DNA from: DATECU01 sp035286745
GTDB lineage: Bacteria > Acidobacteriota > Vicinamibacteria > Fen-336
Length of the DNA: 14,416 nucleotides
Direction of reading: 5' to 3'
Assembly: GCA_035286745.1 (NCBI GenBank)
Contig: DATECU010000051.1
Location: 1 to 14,416, forward strand
The notes under the pieces were generated by a model, which saw only the letters and a list, made by a program, of their open reading frames with translations, searched no databases and was not told where the DNA came from. A program made the position numbers and the translations under genes. Positions 1 to 6,620 of the stretch are shown here, one piece after another (the first letter of the stretch is position 1; every line of letters begins with the position of its first letter).

Positions 1-1305
1 GGCACCCGCGAGCAGGACCATGGCGAAGGCGAACTGGCCGACGATGAGGAGATGGCGGAAGCGCCGGTGGCCGCGATCTCCGGTGGTGCCGCGGGATCCG
101 CTCTTGAGCGAGCTGTTCAGATCGAGCCGCAGGGTGAAGAGCGCCGGGGCCACGCCGAAGGCGAGGGCTGTGAAGAGACTGGCGCCGAACCCCCAGACCG
201 CCACCCGCCAGTCGAGGAAGAAGACCAGGGCTTCACCACCGCCACTGGCGCTGAAAGCGTTCAGCCACTCGTTAGTCCACATGGCGACGAAGATGGCGCA
301 GATGCAGCCGGCGAAGGCCAGCACCAGAGACTCGACGGCCAGGGGGCGTAGCAGTTGGGACCGAGAGGCACCGAGGGCGGAACGCACGGCGAACTCGCGA
401 GCCCGGGCCATGGTGCGGGCGAGCAGCAGGTTCGCGAGGTTGGAGCAGGCGATGAGCAGCACGAAGAGGGAGAGACCGATCAGCATGCCCAGCACGCCCG
501 GCGCGTTGTCGGGTATCACGGTGTCGATGATCGGCCGGGTGCGCCAGGTGGTTCCGGCGTTGGCAGCGGGGTGATCGGCGGCGAGGCGTCGACCGAAGTC
601 GGCGATGAAGGCCCCAGCATGCGCAGGGGTGAGCTTGCTGGAGCGACGCCCGACCAGGCGGATCCAGAGGGAGCTGCGGTCGCCAGCTTCCTCTTCGCTC
701 AGACCGAGGGGCCGGAAGACGTCGAACGCACCCAGGTGGCGCCAGTCGTTGAGGATAGCGGGCAGCACGCCGACGATCTGGTGGGCTTCGCCGTCCACGC
801 GAACGCTGCGGCCGATGACGTTGGCCTCGCCACCGAAGCGGTTCTGCCAGCATCGGTGACTGATGATGAGGACGCGGTGGTTTCCCAGAATGGTCTCGTC
901 GGGATGGAAGCTACGGCCGAGTCGAGGTTCGAGGCCGAGCGTGGCAAAGAGGTTGGCGGAGACGCGGAGGCCGGGGGCCGCCTCGGCGGGCCTGCCGGGT
1001 TCGGCGAGGCTCACGTCCGAGACGCCGTAGGCTGCGATCTCGCCATAGCCGTTCATCTCGGCCTTCAGATCGAGGTAGTCGGGCGGTGAGACGCTGCCCC
1101 GGGGGTTCTGGGCGGTGGCGCGAAAGATGCGGTCCAGTTGTCCGCTGTCCGGATAGGGTAGCGGGCGCAGCAACAGCGCATTGAGAATGCTGAACGCCGA
1201 GGTGTTGGCGCCGATGCCAAGGCCGAGCGTGATGACGGCAATGAGGGTGAAGCCGGGAGAGCGACTGAGCGACTTGATAGCGAAGCGGAGGTCAGGGATC
1301 AGCAT
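1..1305 (-). CDS. ADOP-type ABC transporter permease, second copy (3' end outside window)
   Basis: This is the N-terminal 435 codons of a MacB/FtsX-superfamily permease, open to the window edge. Reading from ATG at 1305-1303 it starts MLIPDLRFAIKSLSRSPGFT. A membrane segment (about 18-41) follows, then a large extracytoplasmic MacB_PCD-like domain (about 42-270), then the first FtsX block with VLLIACSNLANLLLARTMAR (about 282-301) and EFAVRSALGAS (about 304-314). It ends inside the membrane segment MVLLAGA. An ungapped hand alignment with the upstream permease gives 312 of 435 identities (about 72%). The start lies 20 nt after the TAG of that gene, with GGGAAAG just ahead of the ATG, so it is the last visible gene of the exporter operon. 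The second half (second PCD and FtsX block) is expected beyond the edge but is not seen. Family and membrane role are secure; the substrate is unknown. Confidence 0.93.
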   Translation of the reverse strand, partial: MLIPDLRFAIKSLSRSPGFTLIAVITLGLGIGANTSAFSILNALLLRPLPYPDSGQLDRIFRATAQNPRGSVSPPDYLDLKAEMNGYGEIAAYGVSDVSLAEPGRPAEAAPGLRVSANLFATLGLEPRLGRSFHPDETILGNHRVLIISHRCWQNRFGGEANVIGRSVRVDGEAHQIVGVLPAILNDWRHLGAFDVFRPLGLSEEEAGDRSSLWIRLVGRRSSKLTPAHAGAFIADFGRRLAADHPAANAGTTWRTRPIIDTVIPDNAPGVLGMLIGLSLFVLLIACSNLANLLLARTMARAREFAVRSALGASRSQLLRPLAVESLVLAFAGCICAIFVAMWTNEWLNAFSASGGGEALVFFLDWRVAVWGFGASLFTALAFGVAPALFTLRLDLNSSLKSGSRGTTGDRGHRRFRHLLIVGQFAFAMVLLAGA

Positions 1306-1325
1306 GTCTTTCCCACCATCGGCAC

Positions 1326-3749
1326 CTATTCCGCCCGCAGCGCTTCGGTGGGGCTGATCCTGGAGGCGTTCCTCGCGGGCATGTAGCAGGCGATCAGCGC
1401 GATCGCGATGAGCAGGACGGTGACGCCGGCCAAGACGCCAAGGTTGTTGATCCGCATGCTGGGGAAGCCCGCCGCGAGGAGTCGGGAAACGCCGAAGGCG
1501 CCGAGCAGGCCGATGGCGGAGCCGATGAGCGCGAGCTTCGCTCCGGAAGTGAGCACCAGGCGGATGATGTCTCCGACTTGGGCACCCAGGGCGAGACGGA
1601 TGCCGAACTCGCCGGTGCGCTGGGCCATGGTGCGGGCGATCACGCCGTAGATCCCCAGGGAGGCCAGCCCGAGCCCGAGCGCGGCTAGCCCGGAAAGCAT
1701 GCTGCTGAGGACGCCGAGCTGATAGTTGGCCCTGGCGATCGTCTTCTCGGCGGGTTGGAGCTTGCGCACCGGCAGGTCCGGGTCGAGCGACATCATGGTG
1801 GTGCGGATACCGTCGACGACAGTGGACGGTGCGACACCCGCGGTTCGTACGGCGATTTCGCCAATGCCCCGGGGTTCCTGGCTCATGGGTTGGTAGAGCT
1901 GGTAGGTCACCGGGTTAGGATCGGGGTAGACCGATTGAACGTCGCTGACGACGCCGACGATCTCTCCCCATTCGGTGGTCCTGCCACCGGCCTGAGCGAC
2001 GCGCCGGCCGAGAGGGCTTTCGCCCCCAAAGAGGCCACGGGCCATCGCCTGGTTGATGATGAAGACTCTCGGGGAAGCGAGGGTATCGCCTTCGTTGAAG
2101 GTGCGTCCGTTGAGCACGCGGGTGCCGACGGTTTCGAAATAGTGGGGACTGATGCCGTTGATGACGGCGGCGGGCTCATGGCCGGGTTCAGGGATCTCGC
2201 GACCTGCGACCAGGTACTTGCGGGGCTCGGCCAGACCGAAGAAGGGCATCGAGAAGGAGAGGCTCGCGGACTCGACGCCGGGCAGCGCTTCCAAACGTTC
2301 CAGGGCGAGGCGTTGGAAGGCGGTGATCTCCTTGCCGCTCGGGTAGGTGTCGGTCGGAAGGAGCATGGTGCCGGTGACGAGGTGGTCGGATTCCCAACCG
2401 TATCGACGGTTGTTCAACTCGTGGAGTCCGCGCACGAAGAGGCCGGCGCCGGCGAGCAGGACCATGGCGAGGGCGAACTGGCCCACGATGAGGACGTGGC
2501 GGAAGCGCTGGTGGCCGCGATCTCCGGTGGTGCCGCGCGAACCGCTCTTCAGAGTGCTGTTCAGGTCGAGCCGGTGGGCGAAGTGCGCTGGGGCAACGCC
2601 GAAGGCGAGGGCCGTCAAAAGGCAGGCGCCGAACGCCCAGCCGAGCACGGGCCAGTCGAGGCTGAGAGTGACGCCGACACCGTTGTCCCCTGCGCTGGCA
2701 ACCGCCAACCAGTCGAAGGTCCACAGGGCGACGAAGAGGGAGAAGATGCCGCCGGCAAGGGCGAGCAGGAGGGACTCGACGAACAGGGGGCGCAACACCT
2801 GGGAGCGAGAGGCCCCGAGCGCGGAGCGCACGGCGAACTCGCGGGCGCGGGCCATGGTGCGGGCGAGCAGGAGATTCGCCAGGTTGGAGCAGGCGATGAG
2901 CAACACGAAGCCGGAGAGGCCGATCAACATGACGACGATGGTTTGGGCGTCCCTGGGCAGGAAGGTGTCCTCGATCGGAATGGTGCGCCAGGTGGTTTCG
3001 GTGTGGACGGCGGGGAAGTCGACAGCGAGACGACGACCGAAGTTGGCGATGAAGGCTTCGGCTTGAGCGCGGGCGAGGGTGCCGGAGCGACGCCCGACCA
3101 GGCGAAGCCAGGTCGAGTTGCGGTCGCGGGCTTCCTTTTCGTCGAGACCGACTGGCCGGAAGACGTCGACCCAAGACAGATGGCGCCAGTCGCTGAAGGT
3201 GGCGGGCAGCACGCCGACGATCTCGTAGGGTTCGCCATCGACGCGAACCGTGCGCCCCAGGATCTGGCTGTCACCCCCGAAGCGAACCTGCCAGTAGCGG
3301 TGATTGATGATGAGGACGCGGTGGTTGCCCGCGATTTCTTCCTCGGGACGGAAGCCGCGGCCCAGTTGAGGTTGGGTGCCGAGGGTGGAAAAGAGATTGG
3401 CTGAGATGCGGAGGCCGCGGGCCGTCTCGGCCGGCTTGCCGGGTTCCGAGAGGCTCATATCCGAACTGGCGTAGGCGGCAATCTCACCGTACCCGCTCAT
3501 CTCCGACTTCAGAACGAGGTAGTCGGCCGGGGACACACCGCCGTCGGGATCCTGGGACGTAGCGCGATAGATGCGGTCCAGTTGATCGCTGTCCGGATAG
3601 GGGGCCGGGCGCAGCATATACCCATTGAGGATGCTGAACATCGACGTGTTGGCGCCGATGCCGAGGCCTAGCGTGGTGATGGCAACCAGGGTGAAGCCGG
3701 GAGAGCGACCGAGTGACTTGATGGCGACGCGGAGGTCAGGGATCAGCAT
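1326..3749 (-). CDS. ADOP-type ABC transporter permease, first copy (complete, 807 aa)
   Basis: A full-length double-FtsX permease. Visible order: TM1 (about 18-41), extracytoplasmic MacB_PCD-like domain, TM2-4 with FVLLIACSNLANLLLARTMA and EFAVRSALGAS (about 281-314), TM5 (about 418-438), a second extracytoplasmic domain (about 440-680), and a second FtsX block with EFGIRLALGAQ and three TMs (about 681-790). It ends ARNASRISPTEALRAE. About 800 aa with two FtsX units matches the ADOP family, in which one chain is equivalent to a dimer of ordinary four-TM permeases. An upstream in-frame start at 3875 would overlap the ATPase gene by 92 nt. The ATG at 3749 is preferred because it matches the paralogue's start exactly and sits 34 nt after the ATPase stop, although no strong ribosome site precedes it. 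It probably forms the membrane part of the export system encoded upstream. The substrate cannot be read from sequence. Confidence 0.95.
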   Translation of the reverse strand: MLIPDLRVAIKSLGRSPGFTLVAITTLGLGIGANTSMFSILNGYMLRPAPYPDSDQLDRIYRATSQDPDGGVSPADYLVLKSEMSGYGEIAAYASSDMSLSEPGKPAETARGLRISANLFSTLGTQPQLGRGFRPEEEIAGNHRVLIINHRYWQVRFGGDSQILGRTVRVDGEPYEIVGVLPATFSDWRHLSWVDVFRPVGLDEKEARDRNSTWLRLVGRRSGTLARAQAEAFIANFGRRLAVDFPAVHTETTWRTIPIEDTFLPRDAQTIVVMLIGLSGFVLLIACSNLANLLLARTMARAREFAVRSALGASRSQVLRPLFVESLLLALAGGIFSLFVALWTFDWLAVASAGDNGVGVTLSLDWPVLGWAFGACLLTALAFGVAPAHFAHRLDLNSTLKSGSRGTTGDRGHQRFRHVLIVGQFALAMVLLAGAGLFVRGLHELNNRRYGWESDHLVTGTMLLPTDTYPSGKEITAFQRLALERLEALPGVESASLSFSMPFFGLAEPRKYLVAGREIPEPGHEPAAVINGISPHYFETVGTRVLNGRTFNEGDTLASPRVFIINQAMARGLFGGESPLGRRVAQAGGRTTEWGEIVGVVSDVQSVYPDPNPVTYQLYQPMSQEPRGIGEIAVRTAGVAPSTVVDGIRTTMMSLDPDLPVRKLQPAEKTIARANYQLGVLSSMLSGLAALGLGLASLGIYGVIARTMAQRTGEFGIRLALGAQVGDIIRLVLTSGAKLALIGSAIGLLGAFGVSRLLAAGFPSMRINNLGVLAGVTVLLIAIALIACYMPARNASRISPTEALRAE

Positions 3750-3783
3750 GCCGGCAGCTCGCGGACCAGCGTATCCACGTTCG

Positions 3784-4500
3784 TCACGCCACCACCTCCG
3801 TGCCCATGGCTTCGGTGACCTCCTCCACGATCCGACCGTCGAAGAGATGGATGGTGCGGTCCGCGTGGCGCGCAAAGCGGGCGTCGTGGGTCACCATGCA
3901 GATGGTGGAGCCGGCGCGGTGCAGCTCGCGGAGCAGCGACATCACCGCGTCGCCGTTCTTCGAGTCGAGGTTCCCGGTGGGCTCGTCGGCAAGCAGGATT
4001 GCGGGAGAACCCCCGAGCGCCCGCGCCACCGCCACCCGCTGCTGCTGGCCGCCCGAGAGCTGGCTCGGCAGGTGCTTGGCGCGATGGACCATGCCCACGC
4101 GCTCCAGGGCCTGATTCGTTCGCTCGCGCCGCTCCTTGGTGCCCATACCGCGATAGGTGAGCGGCAGCTCGACGTTTTCGTAGACGGTGAGGTCGCCGAT
4201 CAGGTTGAAGCTCTGGAAGATGAAGCCGATCTCCCGGTTGCGGATGCGGGCTCGCGTGGCGAGGTTGAGCTCCTGAACCGGTCCGCCGTTTATCGTGTAG
4301 GTGCCCGAACTCGGCGAGTCCAGGAGCCCCAGGATCGACAGCAACGTGGACTTGCCGCACCCGGAGGGCCCGGCGATTGCGAGGTACTCCCCCTTCTGGA
4401 TCGTGAGGTGGATCCCGGAGAGGGCATGGGTCTCGATCTCGTCGGTGTAGAAGACCTTGGTCAGGTCCTCCAGCCGGATCAGCGGGGCGTCTGCGCTCAC
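3784..4500 (-). CDS. ABC transporter ATP-binding protein (LolD/MacB-type, 238 aa)
   Basis: A cytoplasmic ATPase that drives the permeases encoded just downstream. All nucleotide-binding motifs are intact: Walker A GPSGCGKST (44-52), Q-loop Q96 in FQSFNL, signature LSGGQ (148-152), Walker B ILLADEP (168-174), D-loop residues GNLDS and H-loop H205 in VTHD. The length and the LSGGQQQRVAVARAL stretch are typical of the LolD/MacB/FtsE subfamily used by FtsX-type permeases. Translation starts at a GTG (4500-4498) supported by AAGGAG five bases upstream. The gene begins 14 nt after the adaptor stop and ends 34 nt before the first permease, so the three are almost certainly co-transcribed. Oddity: ADOP permeases are usually found without a dedicated ATPase, but here one is adjacent. 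Biochemical activity is confident; the specific cargo is unknown. Confidence 0.97.
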   Translation of the reverse strand: MSADAPLIRLEDLTKVFYTDEIETHALSGIHLTIQKGEYLAIAGPSGCGKSTLLSILGLLDSPSSGTYTINGGPVQELNLATRARIRNREIGFIFQSFNLIGDLTVYENVELPLTYRGMGTKERRERTNQALERVGMVHRAKHLPSQLSGGQQQRVAVARALGGSPAILLADEPTGNLDSKNGDAVMSLLRELHRAGSTICMVTHDARFARHADRTIHLFDGRIVEEVTEAMGTEVVA

Positions 4501-4505
4501 GTGTT

Positions 4506-4511
4506 CTCCTT
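4506..4511 (-). promoter_or_regulatory. Ribosome-binding site fixing the GTG start of the ABC ATPase
   Basis: On the minus strand AAGGAG stands five bases before the GTG at 4500-4498. The match to the anti-Shine-Dalgarno sequence is strong and decides the non-ATG start. The site lies in the 14-nt gap after the adaptor's stop codon. Confidence 0.8.
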
Positions 4512-4514
4512 CAC

Positions 4515-5768
4515 TCAGTTGAGGTGGATCCGATCGAAGGCGTCCCAGGCGGAGGTGTCCGAGAGGACCACGCGATCCCCCTCCTTGAGCCCTTCCACGA
4601 TCTCGACGGTGTTCACCGAGGCCCGGCCCAGGCGCACCTTGCGGCGCACCGCGTGGTTCGTTCCTTCCTCCAGAACGAACAGCCCCAGCAGCCCGTCAGT
4701 CTGGCCCTGCGCGGGGCGGCCCAGGTAGAGGACGTTGTCGAGCCGTTCCAGCTCGATGGTGCCGTCCACGGTGAGATCGGGGCGGGCGCCCCTGGGCAAG
4801 GCGCCGTCGAGGGCGAGGTCGACGGTGACGGTGCCGTTCTGTGCCCCGGGGTCGACTCGAGACACGTGGCCGGGCACGACGCCGTTGCGGGTGTCGATGG
4901 TGGCTCTCTGGCCGGGAACCAGGTCCCGGGCCTGCGTCTCGGCGATCTTGACGACCGCCTTCAGCTTTCCCGGCTGCGCCACGCGGGCGAGGTTGGCGCC
5001 GGGGGTCACGCGCTGGCCCACCTCGACCGGGACCTGCTGGAGCACGCCATCCATGCCCGCGCGGACCCGCAGCCCTTCGAGCTGGCTGCGGCGGAGACGG
5101 GCCATGGCGCGACGCTGCTCGACGACCGCCTGCTGGACCGCGACCTGCGCAGCGACCGACTCACCGCTGATCTCGAGGCGCTTTTGTTCGATGTCGAGTC
5201 GCTTCCGCGCCTCCTGGGCTCGCGTCTGCGACGTCTTGAGCGTGATGGCGGCGATCAGGCCGCGCTCGGCCAGCTGCTCATCCACCTCGGTCTGCATCCG
5301 GGCCTGCGTGTGTTCCGATTCCACGCGAGCCACCGCCGCCAGCTGGTCCAGGCGCTGGCTTTCGAGGCGGACCTTGAGCTCGATCGCCTGGGCGTCCGCC
5401 GCTCGCATCTCGGCGTCGGCCTGCAGCGCCGACTGCTCGACCTCGGGGTTCGACAGCTCGAGGATGACGCTAAGGGCGGTGACCATCGTCCCCGGCTGGA
5501 TCCGGATGCGTTCGACGCGGCCGTCGGTCGCGGCGGGGATCCAGCGGACCTCCTCGGGGACCAGCGTGCCGATGCCGCGGACCTGCCGAAGCATCTCGCC
5601 GCGCTTCACGGCGTCGATCCAGACCGTGGCCTTGTCGACCCTGGGGGCGGCCGGCCGGAGCCGCGACAGGCCGAGGGTGATCAGCGAGAGGCCGACCACG
5701 CTCCCGGCCACGATCCCGATCCGGCGGATCTTCTTCTGCCGAGCCTGGGAGGGGCGAGTGACGTCCAT
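4515..5768 (-). CDS. HlyD/MacA-family periplasmic adaptor subunit (417 aa)
   Basis: A membrane-fusion adaptor anchored in the inner membrane, expected to link the permease to an outer-membrane path. Visible order: short basic N-terminus, one TM (about 14-36, IRRIGIVAGSVVGLSLITLG), first lipoyl half (about 70-108, with GRVERIRIQPGTMV), a long charged and alanine-rich coiled-coil hairpin (about 110-230), second lipoyl half (about 233-263, GMDGVLQQVPVEVGQRV), a beta-barrel (about 265-340) and a C-terminal membrane-proximal domain with VRLGRASVNTVEIVEGLKEGDRVVLSD. An in-frame TTG at 5798 would add ten residues. ATG at 5768 is chosen because GGAAG lies five bases before it. It is the first gene of the operon and faces a divergent intergenic region containing a 30-bp palindrome. 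No outer-membrane TolC-like gene is visible in this window. Confidence 0.94.
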   Translation of the reverse strand: MDVTRPSQARQKKIRRIGIVAGSVVGLSLITLGLSRLRPAAPRVDKATVWIDAVKRGEMLRQVRGIGTLVPEEVRWIPAATDGRVERIRIQPGTMVTALSVILELSNPEVEQSALQADAEMRAADAQAIELKVRLESQRLDQLAAVARVESEHTQARMQTEVDEQLAERGLIAAITLKTSQTRAQEARKRLDIEQKRLEISGESVAAQVAVQQAVVEQRRAMARLRRSQLEGLRVRAGMDGVLQQVPVEVGQRVTPGANLARVAQPGKLKAVVKIAETQARDLVPGQRATIDTRNGVVPGHVSRVDPGAQNGTVTVDLALDGALPRGARPDLTVDGTIELERLDNVLYLGRPAQGQTDGLLGLFVLEEGTNHAVRRKVRLGRASVNTVEIVEGLKEGDRVVLSDTSAWDAFDRIHLN

Positions 5769-5773
5769 GGCCG

Positions 5774-5778
5774 CTTCC
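5774..5778 (-). promoter_or_regulatory. Ribosome-binding site for the adaptor gene
   Basis: GGAAG on the minus strand, five bases ahead of the ATG at 5768-5766, supports this start over the in-frame TTG at 5798. The match is moderate. Confidence 0.5.
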
Positions 5779-5877
5779 AAGGGCAAGCGACATGCCAACC
5801 TGCGCTGCCAGGCGAAGTCCTTGTGCAGGCGCGACTTGTTGGCCAGGCCCCGGTGCTACCGGAGCGACCGCTCTGTT

Positions 5878-5907
5878 CGCTCCTGGGACGCCAGCGTCCC
5901 AGGAGCG
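5878..5907. promoter_or_regulatory. 30-bp perfect-arm palindrome in the divergent spacer, probable operator or hairpin
   Basis: Two 14-nt arms (CGCTCCTGGGACGC at 5878-5891 and GCGTCCCAGGAGCG at 5894-5907) are perfect reverse complements around a 2-nt centre. The palindrome lies in the 249-nt spacer between the exporter operon (minus) and the antitoxin gene (plus), 109 nt upstream of the adaptor ATG. Two further inverted repeats abut it: CCGGT-gct-ACCGG at 5850-5862, and GGAGCG at 5861-5866, which can pair with CGCTCC at 5878-5883 and so competes with the palindrome's left arm. No run of T follows on either strand, and no gene converges here, so a terminator is unlikely. A binding site for a dimeric repressor is the favoured reading, by inference only. 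I see no confident sigma-70 promoter for the minus-strand operon. Confidence 0.6.
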
Positions 5908-5943
5908 GGCACCACGGATCTCCTCGGCGCACCCTGGTCACCG

Positions 5944-5973
5944 TTGCGCGTGACTCTCTCCTATGGCTACAGT
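5944..5973 (+). promoter_or_regulatory. Weak candidate promoter for the antitoxin gene
   Basis: TTGCGC (5944-5949) and TACAGT (5968-5973) are separated by 18 bases and lie 44 nt before the ATG at 6018. Each element matches the sigma-70 consensus only partly, and chance occurrence is quite possible. Confidence 0.25.
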
Positions 5974-6017
5974 GGGGTGCGACCGTGAGACCCACTGGGT
6001 CAGGGTGGTGACAGCGT

Positions 6018-6389
6018 ATGAGCCGACAAACCCACGGTGGTGGCACCAGTACACGCGCCTCGCGCAGAAGCGCCGCTGAGCTTCGGCCTCGAAGGCTCGA
6101 CCAGGACGATCCCGACGCAGTCGACTTCGACTCGATCGACTGGGATGCCGTAGAACGCGTCACGTTCGAGTTGGACCCCTCCCTGGTCGAACAGATCCGG
6201 GCCAGGCGACACCTGAAGCAGATCACGCTTCGCGTCGGGGTCGAGCAGATCGAAGAGGCCCGCCGGGTCGCGGCGCGTACCGGCCTCAAGTACCAGGCGG
6301 TGCTCCGCCGGTGGCTCGCCGAAGGGGCCAGCCTCGCGCGGGCCAAGTCGGTCAGGTCGCGGCGAGCGCGGGCAGGACAGACTCAGTAG
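6018..6389 (+). CDS. BrnA/CopG-like antitoxin, no toxin partner visible (123 aa)
   Basis: The C-terminal half looks like a ribbon-helix-helix DNA-binding antitoxin: a strand KQITLRV (67-73), a helix about 75-88 (EQIEEARRVAARTG) and a second helix KYQAVLRRWLAEG (91-103). The middle carries DFDSIDWDAVERVTFELDPSLVEQI (37-60 region), a segment typical of CopG/BrnA-type antitoxins, where it is thought to contact the toxin. The first 30 residues are basic and low in complexity and may be disordered. No strong ribosome site precedes the ATG. In brnTA loci the toxin gene normally lies just upstream, but the 249 bp upstream here contain no BrnT-like frame, nor do the 231 bp downstream. It is therefore a solitary antitoxin or repressor, possibly acting on its own promoter or on the adjacent palindrome (inference). 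Fold assignment is moderately secure; partner and target are unknown. Confidence 0.75.
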   Translation: MSRQTHGGGTSTRASRRSAAELRPRRLDQDDPDAVDFDSIDWDAVERVTFELDPSLVEQIRARRHLKQITLRVGVEQIEEARRVAARTGLKYQAVLRRWLAEGASLARAKSVRSRRARAGQTQ

Positions 6390-6401
6390 TCCCGTCAGCC
6401 C

Positions 6402-6491
6402 GACGCGAGTTGCGTCTCAGCCCGTAAGGCCACGCTGCCCGGGATTCCGGGGCCAGCAGCCTGGCGAGGCTCCTCGGCCGCAAGCTCGCCA
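6402..6491. other. Structured non-coding stretch after the antitoxin gene
   Basis: Three potential hairpins lie within 90 bases of the 231-nt gap. GACGC-gagtt-GCGTC is at 6402-6416. A nine-pair stem is at 6434-6457: GCTG plus CCCGG, loop GATT, CCGGG, a two-base bulge, CAGC. TGGCGAG (6462-6468) pairs with CTCGCCA (6485-6491), competing with an internal CGAGG-ct-CCTCG. None is followed by a T-run, so a classical intrinsic terminator is not shown. The stretch may end or stabilise the antitoxin transcript. In such GC-rich DNA some short stems are expected by chance. Confidence 0.35.
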
Positions 6492-6533
6492 ACCCTGCCC
6501 GCCGCTCATTCACTCACTGCTCTCCGGGCAACC

Positions 6534-6605
6534 GAGTAACCGCCTATAACTACTATGAGAGTTACGCCGGTACTGGTGACTTGTCAAGTCCTTCTTGGGA
6601 GTTAC
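6534..6605 (+). repeat. Three GAGTWAC direct repeats upstream of the CGNR regulator
   Basis: GAGTAAC (6534-6540), GAGTTAC (6559-6565) and GAGTTAC (6599-6605) occur within 72 bases and end 15 nt before the regulator's ATG. The surrounding stretch (CCTATAACTACTATGAGAG) is unusually AT-rich for this window, as expected of a promoter. These may be regulator half-sites. The spacing (25 and 40 bases) is not regular, so this is tentative. Confidence 0.35.
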
Positions 6606-6608
6606 CAT
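6578..6608 (+). promoter_or_regulatory. Candidate promoter overlapping a 13-bp palindrome, CGNR gene
   Basis: GACTTG-T-CAAGTC (6578-6590) is a perfect 6-bp-arm dyad. Inside it, TTGTCA (6581-6586) could be a -35 box, followed after 16 bases by TACCAT (6603-6608) as a -10 box. Transcription would then start around 6615, giving a leader of only a few bases before the ATG at 6621. A repressor bound to the dyad would block this promoter, which would fit autoregulation by the encoded DNA-binding protein (inference). Confidence 0.4.
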
Positions 6609-6620
6609 GCCTGAGGAACC

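Noticed and set aside
1755..3404. 549-codon plus-strand open frame opposite the first permease
   Set aside because: It is antisense to a gene with clear homology along its whole length. Its translation is low-complexity D/G/E/A-rich sequence typical of the shadow frame in GC-rich DNA.
3750..3875. Longer N-terminus of the first permease starting at 3875
   Set aside because: It would overlap the ATPase gene by 92 nt and add a basic tryptophan-rich tail absent from the paralogue, whose start matches 3749 exactly.
5878..5907. Reading the 30-bp palindrome as an intrinsic terminator
   Set aside because: No T-run follows on either strand, and the flanking genes diverge from this point rather than converge on it.
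4524..6011. 495- and 417-codon plus-strand frames opposite the adaptor
   Set aside because: They mirror the adaptor gene and show compositionally biased sequence with no recognisable domain.
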